Shown: positions 52,718 to 62,670, numbered from the stretch's first letter. The stretch: 64,000 bases of DNA from Enterobacter oligotrophicus (GCF_009176645.1 NZ_AP019007.1:992001-1056000); one strand, 5' to 3'. Numbers and translations: made by a program. Notes: generated from the sequence alone by a model not told the origin.

Positions 52718-52903
52718 CATTGCCGTCTGGTCAAAATTTCGACGTTAAATATGTTAATAAAACGTTGCGATATTGCCTTAATGGTGAAAGATAGCAGGTC
52801 TGCCGAACGAACCGGAGAGAGAAAAAGGGAAAAAACGAATTAAATGTCGAGGATATGATCGCGGTTGCAGTTTTGCCCTGAAACAGGGCAACATCTCTTT
52901 TCA

Positions 52904-52920
52904 TGCACACCGGTAGTGCA
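52904..52920 (-). promoter_or_regulatory. NtrC enhancer-type site upstream of argT
   Basis: TGCAC-ACCGGTA-GTGCA is a 17-bp site with perfect TGCAC/GTGCA arms and 7-base spacer, the NtrC consensus form (GCAC-N7-GTGC). Its centre is about 220 bases upstream of the predicted argT start, and it ends 5 bases from the ubiX stop. Confidence 0.75.
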
Positions 52921-52925
52921 CAGAA

Positions 52926-53495
52926 TTACGCCCCCTGCCAGCGTGTGAAGAGATCTTCAGGCAGGTCAATATCAAACTGATCAAGAACACGATTGACCGT
53001 TTGATTAATCACATCATCCAGCGTTTTCGGACAGTGATAGAACGCCGGCACCGGCGGCATGATCACCGCGCCCAGCTCGGCGGCCTGGGTCATTAAACGC
53101 AGATGCCCCAGGTGCAGCGGCGTTTCGCGCACGCACAGTACCAGCGGGCGACGCTCTTTCAGCACAACATCCGCCGCGCGCGTCACCAGGGTGTCGGTAT
53201 AGCTGTTCACAATGCCGGAGAGCGTTTTGATCGAACAAGGCAGAATCACCATGCCCGCCGTTTTGAACGAGCCGGAGGAGATGCTGGCGGCGATATCACG
53301 CGCATCGTGAACGACATCCGCCAGCGCCTGAACATCACGCAGAGAGAAATCGGTTTCGAGGGAAAGGGTCTGACGCGCCGCCTGGCTCATCACCAGATGG
53401 GTTTCTACGTTTACTACGTCGCGCAGCACCTGCAGCAAACGGACGCCGTAAATGGCACCGCTGGCACCGCTGATCCCTACAATGAGTCGTTTCAT
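52926..53495 (-). CDS. ubiX: Flavin prenyltransferase UbiX
   Basis: A 189-residue flavoprotein that makes prenylated FMN, cofactor of the UbiD decarboxylase in ubiquinone synthesis. Conserved: RLIVGISGASGAIYGVRLL at the N terminus, SSGSFKTAGMVILPCS, LVLCVRETPLHLGHLRLM and MPPVPAFYHCPKT. ATG 53495 gives the E. coli length; the frame open to 53552 is not used. Downstream of purF with an 88-base gap holding a hairpin. Confidence 0.97.
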   Translation of the reverse strand: MKRLIVGISGASGAIYGVRLLQVLRDVVNVETHLVMSQAARQTLSLETDFSLRDVQALADVVHDARDIAASISSGSFKTAGMVILPCSIKTLSGIVNSYTDTLVTRAADVVLKERRPLVLCVRETPLHLGHLRLMTQAAELGAVIMPPVPAFYHCPKTLDDVINQTVNRVLDQFDIDLPEDLFTRWQGA

Positions 53496-53547
53496 GATTT
53501 TCGCCCTTACTGATTCAGGGCAGACTGTGCAGGATTTTGCGGGGAGT

Positions 53548-53577
53548 TGCAAGTGAGGGCATATACCCTCACTTGCA
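53548..53577 (-). repeat. 12-bp perfect inverted repeat between purF and ubiX
   Basis: TGCAAGTGAGGG-CATATA-CCCTCACTTGCA, starting 7 bases after the purF stop. On the minus strand it is followed by ACTCCCCGC, with no T-run, so it looks like an mRNA 3'-end or processing structure rather than a strong terminator. Not a REP sequence. Confidence 0.75.
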
Positions 53578-53583
53578 GAGGCA

Positions 53584-55101
53584 TCAACCTTCGTTGTGCA
53601 TCTCTAAACTTTCAAGATCGTTTTGCAGTTGAACGGCTTTCGCGTCGTCGTTACGCAGCGAGTCAAGGTAGTCGAGATACTGCTGGTCGACGTCTTTGGT
53701 CACGTAGATGCCATTAAACACGGAGCATTCGAACTGCTGAATATCCGGATTCTCGGCACGTACCGCGTCGATCAGATCGTTCAGATCCTGGAAAATCAGG
53801 CCGTCGGCCCCGATGATCTGGCGAATTTCGTCCACTTCACGACCATGAGCAATCAGTTCGTTGGCGGTCGGCATATCAATGCCGTACACATTCGGGAAAC
53901 GAATTTCCGGTGCGGCAGAGGCCAGGTACACTTTCTTCGCACCGGCTTCACGCGCCATCTCGATAATTTGCTCAGAGGTGGTGCCACGCACAATAGAGTC
54001 ATCCACCAGCAGGACATTCTTGTCGCGGAATTCCGCACGGTTGGCGTTCAGCTTGCGACGCACTGACTTACGGCGAAGCTGCTGTCCAGGCATGATAAAG
54101 GTGCGCCCAACGTAGCGGTTTTTCACAAAGCCCTGACGGTACGGTTTGTCCAGAATGCGGGCGATTTCCAGCGCGATATCACAGGAGGTTTCCGGGATCG
54201 GGATAACGACGTCGATGTCAAGATCGTCCCATTCGCGGGCAATCTTCTCACCCAGTTTGGTCCCCATGTTCACGCGCGCGCTGTAGACGGAAATCTTATC
54301 AATGAACGAATCCGGACGGGCGAAGTATACGTACTCAAACAGGCACGGGTTGCTGACCGGGTTGTCGGCACACTGACGGGTAAACAGCTGGCCCTTCTCG
54401 GTGATGTAGACCGCTTCGCCCGGCGCAACGTCACGCAGGAACTCAAAGCCCAGGGTATCCAGCGCCACGCTTTCGGAAGCCACCATATACTCGGTGCGGC
54501 CATCGCCAAGATCGCGCTTGCCGAGCACCAGTGGACGAATGCCGTTTGGATCGCGGAAGGCCACCATGCCGTGGCCAATAATCATCGCCACGCAGGCATA
54601 AGCCCCACGGATCAGGCGATTGGTTGCAGCAACGGCGGCAAAGATGTTGTCGGCTTCCAGCGGATAATGACGGAAGTTATCCAGCTCACTGGCAAAGATA
54701 TTGAGCAGGATTTCAGAATCAGAAGTGGTGTTAATGTGGCGACGTTTCTCTTCGAACAGCTTTTTACGCAGCTCATGCGCGTTGGTCAGGTTGCCGTTGT
54801 GGGCAAGCGTGATGCCATACGGGGAGTTAACGTAGAAAGGCTGAGCCTCAGAGGCGCTGGAACTGCCAGCAGTAGGATAACGAACGTGACCGATCCCCAT
54901 ATTACCTTGCAGACGCTGCATATGGCGGGCTTCAAACACATCGTTTACCAGGCCGTTCGCCTTACGTAAACGGAAGCAGTTGTTTGCATCAATGGTGATG
55001 ATACCCGCAGCATCCTGCCCACGGTGCTGAAGCACCGTTAACGCGTCATAAATCGACTGGTTTACCGGCATGAAACCGGCGATACCGACAATACCGCACA
55101 T
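53584..55101 (-). CDS. purF: Amidophosphoribosyltransferase
   Basis: A 505-residue enzyme for the first step of purine synthesis: PRPP + glutamine to phosphoribosylamine. The Ntn glutaminase domain starts [20 protein letters not shown], with Cys2 becoming the N-terminal nucleophile after methionine removal. The phosphoribosyltransferase domain has the PRPP loop [18 protein letters not shown] near residue 365. Downstream of cvpA by 33 bases; PurR control is expected through the box upstream of cvpA. Confidence 0.99.
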   Translation of the reverse strand: MCGIVGIAGFMPVNQSIYDALTVLQHRGQDAAGIITIDANNCFRLRKANGLVNDVFEARHMQRLQGNMGIGHVRYPTAGSSSASEAQPFYVNSPYGITLAHNGNLTNAHELRKKLFEEKRRHINTTSDSEILLNIFASELDNFRHYPLEADNIFAAVAATNRLIRGAYACVAMIIGHGMVAFRDPNGIRPLVLGKRDLGDGRTEYMVASESVALDTLGFEFLRDVAPGEAVYITEKGQLFTRQCADNPVSNPCLFEYVYFARPDSFIDKISVYSARVNMGTKLGEKIAREWDDLDIDVVIPIPETSCDIALEIARILDKPYRQGFVKNRYVGRTFIMPGQQLRRKSVRRKLNANRAEFRDKNVLLVDDSIVRGTTSEQIIEMAREAGAKKVYLASAAPEIRFPNVYGIDMPTANELIAHGREVDEIRQIIGADGLIFQDLNDLIDAVRAENPDIQQFECSVFNGIYVTKDVDQQYLDYLDSLRNDDAKAVQLQNDLESLEMHNEG

Positions 55102-55134
55102 TCGTCTTTTCCTCGTTAAGCCACATCTCAGGGT

Positions 55135-55623
55135 TTATGCCCTGGGCAAGAAACTTGACGAGCTTTGCAGATAGTCAAAGAACCATCTGATGATGAAGCT
55201 GAACTCTGGAATGAGCTGCGATTTCTGCCAGTCTTCACTTTTAGAGAACCCGGTGAAGGTATCCAGGAAGAACAGGATCGCGGCCACTATCAGCACGCCT
55301 CGCAACGCCCCGAAACAGATGCCAAGCACCCTGTCCGTGCCTGACAGACCGGTTTTCTCGACCAGCTGGCCTATCACGTAATTGACGATAGCGCCGACAA
55401 TCAGCGTCGCGATAAACAGCACCGCGATGGCGATTCCGTTTCGGACCAGTTCATCTTCAAAGCCCGTGAACCAGACAGACAGGTAAGTGTAGTAATGACT
55501 GGCAACAAAGAAAGCACAACCCCAAGTCACCAGCGATAACGCTTCACGAACAAAGCCACGGATCAGGCTAACCAGACAGGAAAAACCAATCACCGCAATG
55601 ATGGCGTAATCAATCCAGACCAT
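55135..55623 (-). CDS. cvpA: CvpA membrane protein (colicin V production)
   Basis: A 162-residue inner-membrane protein with four or five hydrophobic segments. Start MVWIDYAIIAVIGFSCLVSL at ATG 55623, matching E. coli; the frame up to 55746 is not used. Conserved LIRGFVREALSLVTWGCAFF and TDRVLGICFGALRGVLIVAA. First gene of cvpA-purF(-ubiX). Linked in E. coli to colicin V export and bile/envelope tolerance; the biochemical role is not settled. Confidence 0.96.
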   Translation of the reverse strand: MVWIDYAIIAVIGFSCLVSLIRGFVREALSLVTWGCAFFVASHYYTYLSVWFTGFEDELVRNGIAIAVLFIATLIVGAIVNYVIGQLVEKTGLSGTDRVLGICFGALRGVLIVAAILFFLDTFTGFSKSEDWQKSQLIPEFSFIIRWFFDYLQSSSSFLPRA

Positions 55624-55679
55624 ATGTGTCCCACGATTTAACGCCCTGTCATCCAGTTCGGGGCGAATTCTAACAGAAA

Positions 55680-55695
55680 AAGAAAACGTTTGCGT
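55680..55695 (-). promoter_or_regulatory. PurR operator of the cvpA-purF operon
   Basis: On the minus strand ACGCAAACGTTTTCTT fits the PurR consensus ACGCAAACGTTTTCNT at every defined position. A -10-like TAGAAT (55672-55667) lies 7 bases downstream, so bound PurR would cover the -35/-10 spacer and block initiation. Repression by hypoxanthine- or guanine-bound PurR is expected. Confidence 0.93.
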
Positions 55696-55748
55696 AGGGT
55701 TTTCCTTCCCGCGCGTAAATAAAAAAGGCGCTGAAAAAATGTTCAACG

Positions 55749-55867
55749 CCCCCTCACCCTAACCCTCTCCCCAAAGGGGAGAGGGGACTGTACGATGCAG
55801 TCTGATACAAACAAGCTCGATGCGATTTTCACCCTCTCCCCGTTGGGGAGAGGCCGGGGTGAGGGGG
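55749..55867. repeat. Nested inverted repeat of CCCTCACCCTAACCCTCTCCCC type
   Basis: Two copies of a C/T-rich unit in opposite orientation. Outer arms CCCCCTCACCC (55749-55759) and GGGTGAGGGGG (55857-55867) pair over 11 bp; inner CCTCTCCCC (55764-55772) and GGGGAGAGG (55845-55853) over 9 bp. Each copy also has its own 9-bp mini-hairpin: CCTCTCCCC-AAA-GGGGAGAGG (55764-55784) and CCTCTCCCC-GTT-GGGGAGAGG (55833-55853). It lies in the dedD-cvpA gap and is unlike the REP elements here. Confidence 0.85.
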
Positions 55868-55877
55868 TAGATCTTAA

Positions 55878-56564
55878 TCAGTTCGCGCTGTAATTCATCA
55901 CCACGCCGCTCAGCCCGGAGATTTGCTTCAGTTCGCCAAGCGATCCTTTCAGCTTATCTTTTGAGGCCTCCGGCCCGACAAGAATACGGGTAATTTTACC
56001 CTGTACTGGCGTGGAAGGTGAAGTGTAAACACGATATCCCGCACTGCGCAGTTTACCCACGACCTCATTAACTTTATCGGCATTTTTTAGTGCGCCGAGC
56101 TGCACAACGTAGGCTTTTCCGGTGGGTGCCGCGTCTTGTTTCGCCGGTGGTGGCGTTTCTGACGCAGCCGCCAGCTGCTCTGCCGCTTTATCCCGTTGCG
56201 GTTTTGGCTGCAGCTTTTCAACCGGCTTTGGTTTCTCGACAGGTTTAGGCTGCTCTACCGGAACCGGATCAATCTCAATATTGTTATTCGCCGCCAGACG
56301 CGACGGATCAAGAGACGGCGCTGCCGCATCGCCTGCCCGGACTTCTTCCGCTGCACCTTCTGGCGGCTGAGCAGGAAGTGCCTGCGTCGCTGCGGGCAGC
56401 ATATCGGGCTCGTCACGATCGCCCGGTTTTGGCACCAGCGGAATGGCTGCAAACTCATCCTGGTAATGCTTTTTCTGCCCGTCGAGCAGTCCGGGGAGAA
56501 TAATCACCCCGAGCGCGACCAGCACAATCGTTCCTGTTAAACGGTTCTGAAACTTACTCGCCAC
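55878..56564 (-). CDS. dedD: DedD, SPOR-domain cell-division protein
   Basis: A 228-residue bitopic protein. A short cytoplasmic N terminus and one membrane helix (LTGTIVLVALGVIILPGLL, about 8-26) are followed by a periplasmic linker rich in proline, lysine and glutamine with repeated KPVEKPKPVEK-type units (about 95-150), and a C-terminal SPOR domain (GKAYVVQLGALKNADKVNEV to the end). SPOR domains bind denuded septal peptidoglycan. Overlaps folC by 11 bases. Confidence 0.95.
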   Translation of the reverse strand: MASKFQNRLTGTIVLVALGVIILPGLLDGQKKHYQDEFAAIPLVPKPGDRDEPDMLPAATQALPAQPPEGAAEEVRAGDAAAPSLDPSRLAANNNIEIDPVPVEQPKPVEKPKPVEKLQPKPQRDKAAEQLAAASETPPPAKQDAAPTGKAYVVQLGALKNADKVNEVVGKLRSAGYRVYTSPSTPVQGKITRILVGPEASKDKLKGSLGELKQISGLSGVVMNYSAN

Positions 56565-57822
56565 CGGTTCTCCCCGCGTCCATCACTTCCATGACATGTG
56601 CCACCGTGTGGAATGAGCCACACACCAGCACGGTATCTTCTGGTTTAGCATCCGCCATCGCGGCATGCCAGGCCTGCGCCACGCTATTGTAGATTGCACC
56701 TTTGCCGAGATGTTCCATCAATTGTTCAGCCGTGGCACCACGCGGCCCCTCCAGAGGAGCACAATACCAGCTATCGACCACACTCTCCATGCAGGCCAGC
56801 GTGCCGCCGATATCTTTATCATGAAGCATACCGATAACTGCCAGCACGCGCCCGGTTTTTGGTAACGATTTGAGACGTCCTGCGAGATACGCCGCCGCAT
56901 GCGGGTTATGTGCCACGTCCAGAATCAGACGCGGAGACTCACTGACAATCTGGAAACGCCCCGGCAGGAGAGCATTCTGGATGCCCTCGCGGATCGCCTG
57001 TTCGCTCACCGTAAGGTTGCTGGCACGCAGCGCTGCCAGCGCGGTGGCGGCGTTAGGCTGCGGCACCTGCGGCAATGGCAGGTTGTCCAGCGTGCCCTGC
57101 GCATCGCTAAAGCGCCAGCCATCAGTTGTTACGTCATACTGCCAGTCCACACCGCGACGCAGCAAACGTGCGCCCTTCTCGTTTGCAACGTCTGCAATGG
57201 TGTGCGGCATATCCGGTTCGCCCACAACGGCAGGTTTACCTGTGCGGAAAATACCGGCTTTCTCACGGCCAATGCTTTCACGATCCGGCCCCAGCCAGTC
57301 GGTATGATCCAGCGCGATGCTGGTGACCACCGCCACGTCCGCATCCACCATATTGGTGGCATCCAGACGCCCGCCTAAGCCAACTTCCAGAATGACTACG
57401 TCCAGTTGCGCCTGTTTGAACAGCCAGAGCGCCGACAAAGTGCCGTATTCAAAATAGGTTAAGGAGATCTCACCGCGCGCCGCTTCAATTTCCGCGAACG
57501 ACGCAGTATGTGCCGATTCCGGCAGTTCGGTATTTTGCACCCGCACGCGCTCGGTATAACGCACCAGATGCGGAGAGCTGTAAACGCCAACCTTATAACC
57601 GGCTGCCATCAAAACCGATTCCAGTGTGCGGCAGGTGGTGCCTTTGCCGTTAGTTCCGGCAACGGTAAACACGAAAGGCGCGGGTTTCAGCACATCAAGA
57701 CGCGCGGCGACCTGGCTTACGCGCTCAAGCCCCATATCGATGGTTTTACTGTGCAGGTTTTCCAGATAAGAAAGCCACGCAGCGAGGGGCGACGTGGCTT
57801 GGGGAATGCTTTTATTTTCCAT
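56554..57822 (-). CDS. folC: Folylpolyglutamate synthase / dihydrofolate synthase
   Basis: A 422-residue Mur-ligase-family enzyme that adds glutamate to dihydropteroate and to folates. ATP P-loop AGTNGKGTTCRTLE (GTNGKGTT 56-63), the FEYGTLSALWLF and DVVILEVGLGGRLDATN motifs, ITSIALDHTDWLG-type region (read VTSIALDHTDWLG) and C-terminal ILDVAHNPHAAAYLA are all family landmarks. It overlaps dedD by 11 bases and follows accD by 70. Confidence 0.97.
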   Translation of the reverse strand: MENKSIPQATSPLAAWLSYLENLHSKTIDMGLERVSQVAARLDVLKPAPFVFTVAGTNGKGTTCRTLESVLMAAGYKVGVYSSPHLVRYTERVRVQNTELPESAHTASFAEIEAARGEISLTYFEYGTLSALWLFKQAQLDVVILEVGLGGRLDATNMVDADVAVVTSIALDHTDWLGPDRESIGREKAGIFRTGKPAVVGEPDMPHTIADVANEKGARLLRRGVDWQYDVTTDGWRFSDAQGTLDNLPLPQVPQPNAATALAALRASNLTVSEQAIREGIQNALLPGRFQIVSESPRLILDVAHNPHAAAYLAGRLKSLPKTGRVLAVIGMLHDKDIGGTLACMESVVDSWYCAPLEGPRGATAEQLMEHLGKGAIYNSVAQAWHAAMADAKPEDTVLVCGSFHTVAHVMEVMDAGRTGGE

Positions 57823-57854
57823 AATGCCCGGTTGTCATTAACGGTTTAGAAAGC

Positions 57855-57886
57855 AAAAGGGCAGCGCCAACCGGCCCTGCCCTTTT
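57855..57886 (-). terminator. Hairpin between accD and folC
   Basis: AAAAGGGCAG (57855-57864) pairs with CTGCCCTTTT (57877-57886), with an inner GCC-AACC-GGC extending the stem. On the minus strand it ends CTTTTGC, so it is a terminator or attenuator of moderate strength after accD. Confidence 0.7.
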
Positions 57887-57892
57887 CAGTTA

Positions 57893-58798
57893 TCAGGCCT
57901 CGGGTTCCTGATCCGGTACGACCACGCCTTCGCGCGGCTCATCCGGGTTTGGCGATGGCAGATTCATCAGCTTCGCCAGGATGCTTGCCAGTTTCAGGCG
58001 CATTTCCGGGCGGCGGACGATCATGTCGATAGCGCCTTTCTCGATGAGGAACTCACTGCGCTGGAAGCCCGGCGGCAGTTTTTCACGAACCGTCTGTTCG
58101 ATAACGCGAGGACCGGCAAAGCCGATCAGTGCTTTAGGCTCAGCGATGTTGAGATCGCCCAGCATCGCGAAACTTGCAGAGACGCCCCCCATGGTTGGGT
58201 CGGTCAGCACGGAGATATACGGCAGACCACGCTCCTGCATTTTCGCCAGCGCTGCAGAGGTTTTCGCCATCTGCATCAGGGACATCAGCGCTTCCTGCAT
58301 ACGCGCGCCACCGGAGGCGGAGAAGCAGATCAGCGGGCAGTTATCTTCCAGCGCCTGCTCTACGGCACGCACGAAACGCGCACCGACCACAGAGCCCATT
58401 GAGCCGCCCATAAAGGAGAACTCAAACGCTGCGGCAACAACCGGCATCTCATGCAGGGTGCCTTTCATGACGATCAGCGCGTCTTTCTCGCCAGTCTCTT
58501 TTTGTGCAGAGGCCAGACGGTCTTTGTATTTTTTGGAATCGCGGAATTTGAGCACGTCTTTTGGCTCAAGTTCGCTACCCAGCTCTACCAGAGAGCCTTC
58601 GTCCAGCAGGCTATGCAGGCGGTTACGCGCCGACATACGCATGTGGTGGTCGCACTTCGGACACACCTCAAGATTGCGTTCCAGCTCCGCGCGATACAGA
58701 ACCTGGCCGCAGCTATCACACTTCGTCCACACCCCTTCAGGAATGCTCGCTTTGCGAGTCGGGGTAATGTTGCTTTTAATTCGTTCAATCCAGCTCAT
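57893..58798 (-). CDS. accD: Acetyl-CoA carboxylase carboxyltransferase subunit beta
   Basis: A 301-residue subunit that works with AccA to transfer carboxyl from biotin to acetyl-CoA. The N-terminal zinc ribbon has C27, C30, C46 and C49 ([18 protein letters not shown]). The crotonase-type core contains [33 protein letters not shown] and [18 protein letters not shown] 58798 ([10 protein letters not shown]) gives the E. coli start. Has its own 154-base upstream gap to dedA. Confidence 0.98.
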   Translation of the reverse strand: MSWIERIKSNITPTRKASIPEGVWTKCDSCGQVLYRAELERNLEVCPKCDHHMRMSARNRLHSLLDEGSLVELGSELEPKDVLKFRDSKKYKDRLASAQKETGEKDALIVMKGTLHEMPVVAAAFEFSFMGGSMGSVVGARFVRAVEQALEDNCPLICFSASGGARMQEALMSLMQMAKTSAALAKMQERGLPYISVLTDPTMGGVSASFAMLGDLNIAEPKALIGFAGPRVIEQTVREKLPPGFQRSEFLIEKGAIDMIVRRPEMRLKLASILAKLMNLPSPNPDEPREGVVVPDQEPEA

Positions 58799-58952
58799 TG
58801 ATAACCTTTCTGCCTGAACCTGGTCGTATGCCAGTTTTGCTGTAAGAGGCGAATAATGCCATTTTTGCCTCCAACAGACCATGAATGTTGCACATTAAAA
58901 CATAACAGCCCGAAACTTTGGATAAAAAAGTGGTCGAACCGCCAGTGCGCAT

Positions 58953-59612
58953 TTACTTCGCTTGTTTTGCCGCCGCACGTTTATGACGAATAATTTCAAT
59001 GACGCCCGGCAGAACGGAAAGCACAATAATCGCTACAATCAGTAACTTAAGGTTTTCCTGAACCACAGGCAGATCGCCAAACAGGTAGCCCGCATAGGTA
59101 AACAGCAGCACCCACAGCAGTGCCCCGACGACGTTGTACATCGCAAAATGACGATAGGACATATGCCCCATGCCCGCCACAAACGGTGCAAATGTACGCA
59201 CAATAGGCACAAAACGGGCAAGGATAATGGTTTTCCCGCCATGACGTTCATAGAACGCATGAGTCTTGTCTAAATAGCTGCGGCGGAAAATTTTCGAGTC
59301 CGGGTTGCTGAATAACCGCTCGCCGAACACCCGCCCGATGGTGTAATTGACCGCATCACCGACAATCGCGGCGATGACCATCAGCACCACCATCAGATGC
59401 ACATTCAGGTCATTGGTTGGCAATGCAGACAGCGCACCGGCCACAAACAGCAGCGAATCGCCCGGCAGGAACGGGGTAACAACCAGACCGGTTTCACAAA
59501 ACAGAATGAGGAACAGAATGGCATATACCCAGACGCCATACTGCGCGACCAGCTCTGCCAGATGAACATCAATATGCAGGATGAAATCAATCAGAAAACG
59601 TATTACGTCCAT
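58953..59612 (-). CDS. dedA: DedA family inner-membrane protein
   Basis: A 219-residue membrane protein of the DedA/SNARE-associated (VTT) family. Conserved [20 protein letters not shown] near residue 41 and [21 protein letters not shown] near 130 hold the acidic and arginine residues needed in E. coli homologues for proton-coupled, probably phospholipid-carrier, transport. Directly downstream of truA (28 bases). Confidence 0.95.
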   Translation of the reverse strand: MDVIRFLIDFILHIDVHLAELVAQYGVWVYAILFLILFCETGLVVTPFLPGDSLLFVAGALSALPTNDLNVHLMVVLMVIAAIVGDAVNYTIGRVFGERLFSNPDSKIFRRSYLDKTHAFYERHGGKTIILARFVPIVRTFAPFVAGMGHMSYRHFAMYNVVGALLWVLLFTYAGYLFGDLPVVQENLKLLIVAIIVLSVLPGVIEIIRHKRAAAKQAK

Positions 59613-59640
59613 ATTGTCTAAGCCTTAATTGCACCTTTGT

Positions 59641-60453
59641 TTAGTCCGCTAAAAACAGCGGGCCCATTGGCGGTTTTGGCAGGTCAAACCGGTCCGGATA
59701 ATCTACCGATACCAGATACAGCCCTTCCGCTTTCGCCGTGGCTGCCGCAAGCGTTCTGTCCTTCGCTGCCAGCAGTTCTGCAATCCAGCTCTCCGGCTGG
59801 TGTCCGGCACCTACTTCCATCAGGCTGCCAACAATATTCCGCACCATATGATGTACAAAGGCATTGGCTTTGATATCCACCACCACATACGCGCCAAAAC
59901 GACTGACGTTTATGTGCATGACGTTACGCCACGGCGTGCGGGACTGACACTGCACCGCACGGAACGACGTAAAATCATTTTCTCCAGTCAAACACTGCGC
60001 CGCTCGCTGCATACGTTCTGCATCAAGCGGTTCATAAAAATGCGTCACGCCCTGGCTTAACACCGCCGGACGCAAACGCTGATTGTAGATAACATAGCGG
60101 TAACGGCGCGCGGTCGCGCTGAAACGGGCGTGAAAATCATCCGGCACAGCTTTCACCCAACGCACCGCGATGTCACCAGGCAAATTCGCATTTACGCCGA
60201 GCGTCCAGGCAGCATCCTTTCGCACGGCGGTAGTTTCAAAGTGAACCACCTGCCCCGTGCCGTGAACGCCGGCGTCGGTGCGGCCCGCGCAGAAGACGTT
60301 AATCGGCTCATTCGCCACCTGAGAGAGCGCTTTCTCCAGCTTTTCCTGGACGCTGCGCACCTCATTCTGACGCTGCCAGCCATAATATTTACTGCCATCG
60401 TACTCAATGCCGAGGGCAATTTTATGGACCGGCTTTTGTTCTACTTCCGACAT
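59641..60453 (-). CDS. truA: tRNA pseudouridine(38-40) synthase
   Basis: A 270-residue pseudouridine synthase that modifies positions 38-40 of the tRNA anticodon arm. The catalytic aspartate is D60 in [18 protein letters not shown] terminus [18 protein letters not shown] and the C-terminal [21 protein letters not shown] are conserved. It shares one base with the end of usg, so it is translationally linked. Confidence 0.98.
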   Translation of the reverse strand: MSEVEQKPVHKIALGIEYDGSKYYGWQRQNEVRSVQEKLEKALSQVANEPINVFCAGRTDAGVHGTGQVVHFETTAVRKDAAWTLGVNANLPGDIAVRWVKAVPDDFHARFSATARRYRYVIYNQRLRPAVLSQGVTHFYEPLDAERMQRAAQCLTGENDFTSFRAVQCQSRTPWRNVMHINVSRFGAYVVVDIKANAFVHHMVRNIVGSLMEVGAGHQPESWIAELLAAKDRTLAAATAKAEGLYLVSVDYPDRFDLPKPPMGPLFLAD

Positions 60454-61466
60454 CAGTACAGGTACTCCTGCACCAGTTTCTCGGCAATTTTGACTGCCAT
60501 CAGCGCGCCGCCGAAGCGAACGTTATCGGCAACCGACCAGAACTGAACCTGCTCCGGCATACCGTAATCGTTACGCACGCAGCCAACCGAGAGATGCGCG
60601 CTGCCGGTGGCATCGCCCACCTGCGTCGGGAATTCGCTCTCTTCAGAGAGCACAATATCTTCGCCACGGCCAAACGCATCGCGCGCTTCTTCTGCCGCCA
60701 GCGGACGCAAGGCTTCAAAGTTCACCATCTGTGCGTGACCGTAAAACACCGGCGACTGCACGCAACTGGCGGAGATCATCAGGCCGTCATCCTGCAGAAT
60801 TTTACGCGCTTCATCGACGATGCGGCGCTCTTCACGCACCGATCCTTCACGATCCGGCAGCAATGGCAACATATTGAACGCAAGCTGGCGGCCAAAGAAA
60901 TCGTCTTCGTCAATCGGGACGCCGTTCAGCAGTTTCGCACTCTGCCCTGCCAGCGCGTCGACCGCTTTTTTGCCACTGGCAGAGGCAGACAGCAGGCTGG
61001 TCACGGTAATGCGCGACAGGCCACCGTCGTCGATCAACGGTTTCAGCGCGGTAAGCAACTGGCTGGTCAGGCTGTTCGGCACCGCGATGATGTTACGATT
61101 ACGATAGTCAGCCAGCACAAACGGGTTCACGTCCGGCACCACCAGCGGGACATCCGGCTCCATTGAGAACAGGCCGCTCAGATCAATCACCAGACTGCCC
61201 GCGTTGGTGGCCTCTTCAATGTAAGAGGCGGTAGCTTCAGCGCCCGCTGCGAAAAATGCCAGCTGCGCCTGGGTCCAGTCGAATTCGGCCGCATCCTGAA
61301 CCATGACGGATTTACCGCCAAAACGCAGATGCTCGCCCGCGCTGTCGGTACGCGCCAGTGCGTAAATCTCACCCACCGGGAACTGACGCTCAGCAAGGGT
61401 TTCGAGCAGGGCTTCACCCACGGCACCCGTGGCACCTAAAATGGCAATGTTCCAGCCTTCAGACAT
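60453..61466 (-). CDS. usg: Usg, aspartate-semialdehyde dehydrogenase-like protein
   Basis: A 337-residue protein with the ASADH fold: NAD(P) loop [20 protein letters not shown] at the N terminus, [20 protein letters not shown], and [15 protein letters not shown] with the conserved histidine. The active-site cysteine of true ASADH (N-C-T/S motif) is replaced: the sequence reads [16 protein letters not shown], with Ser132. It is therefore probably not an active dehydrogenase. E. coli Usg also lacks the cysteine, from memory. Lies between pdxB and truA. Confidence 0.94.
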   Translation of the reverse strand: MSEGWNIAILGATGAVGEALLETLAERQFPVGEIYALARTDSAGEHLRFGGKSVMVQDAAEFDWTQAQLAFFAAGAEATASYIEEATNAGSLVIDLSGLFSMEPDVPLVVPDVNPFVLADYRNRNIIAVPNSLTSQLLTALKPLIDDGGLSRITVTSLLSASASGKKAVDALAGQSAKLLNGVPIDEDDFFGRQLAFNMLPLLPDREGSVREERRIVDEARKILQDDGLMISASCVQSPVFYGHAQMVNFEALRPLAAEEARDAFGRGEDIVLSEESEFPTQVGDATGSAHLSVGCVRNDYGMPEQVQFWSVADNVRFGGALMAVKIAEKLVQEYLY

Positions 61467-61484
61467 GGTGGTTTACTCCAGAAA

Positions 61485-61522
61485 TAAAAAAGCGTCCCTG
61501 TCGGTATAGCCAACAGGGAGCA
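61485..61522 (-). terminator. Terminator after pdxB
   Basis: On the minus strand TCCCTGTTGG-CTATA-CCGACAGGGA followed by CGCTTTTTTATTTC. A long stem with a T-run between pdxB and usg; some readthrough into usg-truA-dedA is possible since no other strong promoter was recognised. Confidence 0.85.
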
Positions 61523-61533
61523 TTAAGAAGATA

Positions 61534-62670
61534 TTAACGTGCCGGATGGTGAACGGCGTTAAAACCCAGTTTATGCAGCAGCGCCGCCGCCGTTGCGTCG
61601 TCGCACATCACATACAGGGAAGACCACTCGCGGCGCTCAACGTAGTTCTTGCGCAGCTTATCAAACTCACCCGGAATAGCCGCTGATTTACGCAGCAGCG
61701 CGTCATCGCGGCGCACATCATACACCAAATGTACCAGCCTTTTCAGCGTTGCCTGATCCAGCGGACCATGCAGGGTAATGCGCCCGAACTCAGGAGCAGG
61801 GAGTAAGGTATCCAGCGCCACCTGCTGCGGATGGCCGATAAAGGCGCTGTAGGCCTCAAAGACCTGCGTCGTACCGCGCGCTTTACCTTCAAGCGTGTAA
61901 CCAGCGATATGCGCGGTGGCGACGTCCACTTTCTCAAGCAGAGAGACGTTGAGATCCGGCTCCGGCTCCCAGACATCCAGCACCACGCTTACATCCTGCC
62001 CCTCTTCCAGACATTTCAGCAGCGCAGCGTTATCCACCACCGGGCCGCGGCAGGCATTTATCAGAATAGTGCCAGCCTTCAGACGACGGATTAGGGCTTC
62101 ATCGGCCAGGTGCAGCGACTTATACGGCCCCTCTTTAAACAGCGGCGTGTGGAAGGTGAGCACATCGCACTGTGCAACCAGCTCATCCAGCGTGCGGAAA
62201 TCCCCTTCATCACCGTTATCTTTACGCGGCGGATCGCACAGCAGAGTGCGAATGCCCAGAGCTTCGAGACGTTTTTGCAGGCGTCCGCCTACGTTGCCCA
62301 CACCAACTATGCCCACCGTGCGGTCTTGCAGCGCAAAGCCGTCACGCTCGGCCAGCATCAGTAACGAGGAGAAAACATATTCCACCACGGCAATGGCATT
62401 ACAGCCTGGCGCAGCAGAGAAGCCAATCCCCGCCTGTTTAAGCCATTTGTCATCCACATGATCGGTCCCGGCCGTTGCAGTCCCGACAAACTTAATCGCT
62501 TTGCCAGCGAGCAACGCCTCATTTACTTTGGTCACCGAACGCACCATCAGCGCGTCGGCATCATCCAGTTCGTTGACCGGAATTGGGCGACCAGGGACAG
62601 CCTTAACATCGCCCAGGCGGCTGAATAGCTCGCGGGCGTAAGGCATATTTTCATCAACGAGGATTTTCAC
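61534..62670 (-). CDS. pdxB: Erythronate-4-phosphate dehydrogenase
   Basis: A 378-residue D-2-hydroxyacid dehydrogenase of pyridoxal phosphate synthesis, oxidising 4-phosphoerythronate. The NAD loop is [20 protein letters not shown]; catalytic Arg, Glu and His lie in [20 protein letters not shown] and [12 protein letters not shown]. The C-terminal DUF3410 extension (about 290-378) is PdxB-specific. Start [16 protein letters not shown]. Divergent from flk across 113 bases. Confidence 0.98.
   Translation of the reverse strand: MKILVDENMPYARELFSRLGDVKAVPGRPIPVNELDDADALMVRSVTKVNEALLAGKAIKFVGTATAGTDHVDDKWLKQAGIGFSAAPGCNAIAVVEYVFSSLLMLAERDGFALQDRTVGIVGVGNVGGRLQKRLEALGIRTLLCDPPRKDNGDEGDFRTLDELVAQCDVLTFHTPLFKEGPYKSLHLADEALIRRLKAGTILINACRGPVVDNAALLKCLEEGQDVSVVLDVWEPEPDLNVSLLEKVDVATAHIAGYTLEGKARGTTQVFEAYSAFIGHPQQVALDTLLPAPEFGRITLHGPLDQATLKRLVHLVYDVRRDDALLRKSAAIPGEFDKLRKNYVERREWSSLYVMCDDATAAALLHKLGFNAVHHPAR

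Noticed and set aside
52873..52891. Hairpin TTGCCCTG-AAA-CAGGGCAA after ubiX as an intrinsic terminator
   Set aside because: On the ubiX strand it is followed by AACTGCAACC, not a T-run. It may be structured RNA but does not qualify as a standard terminator.
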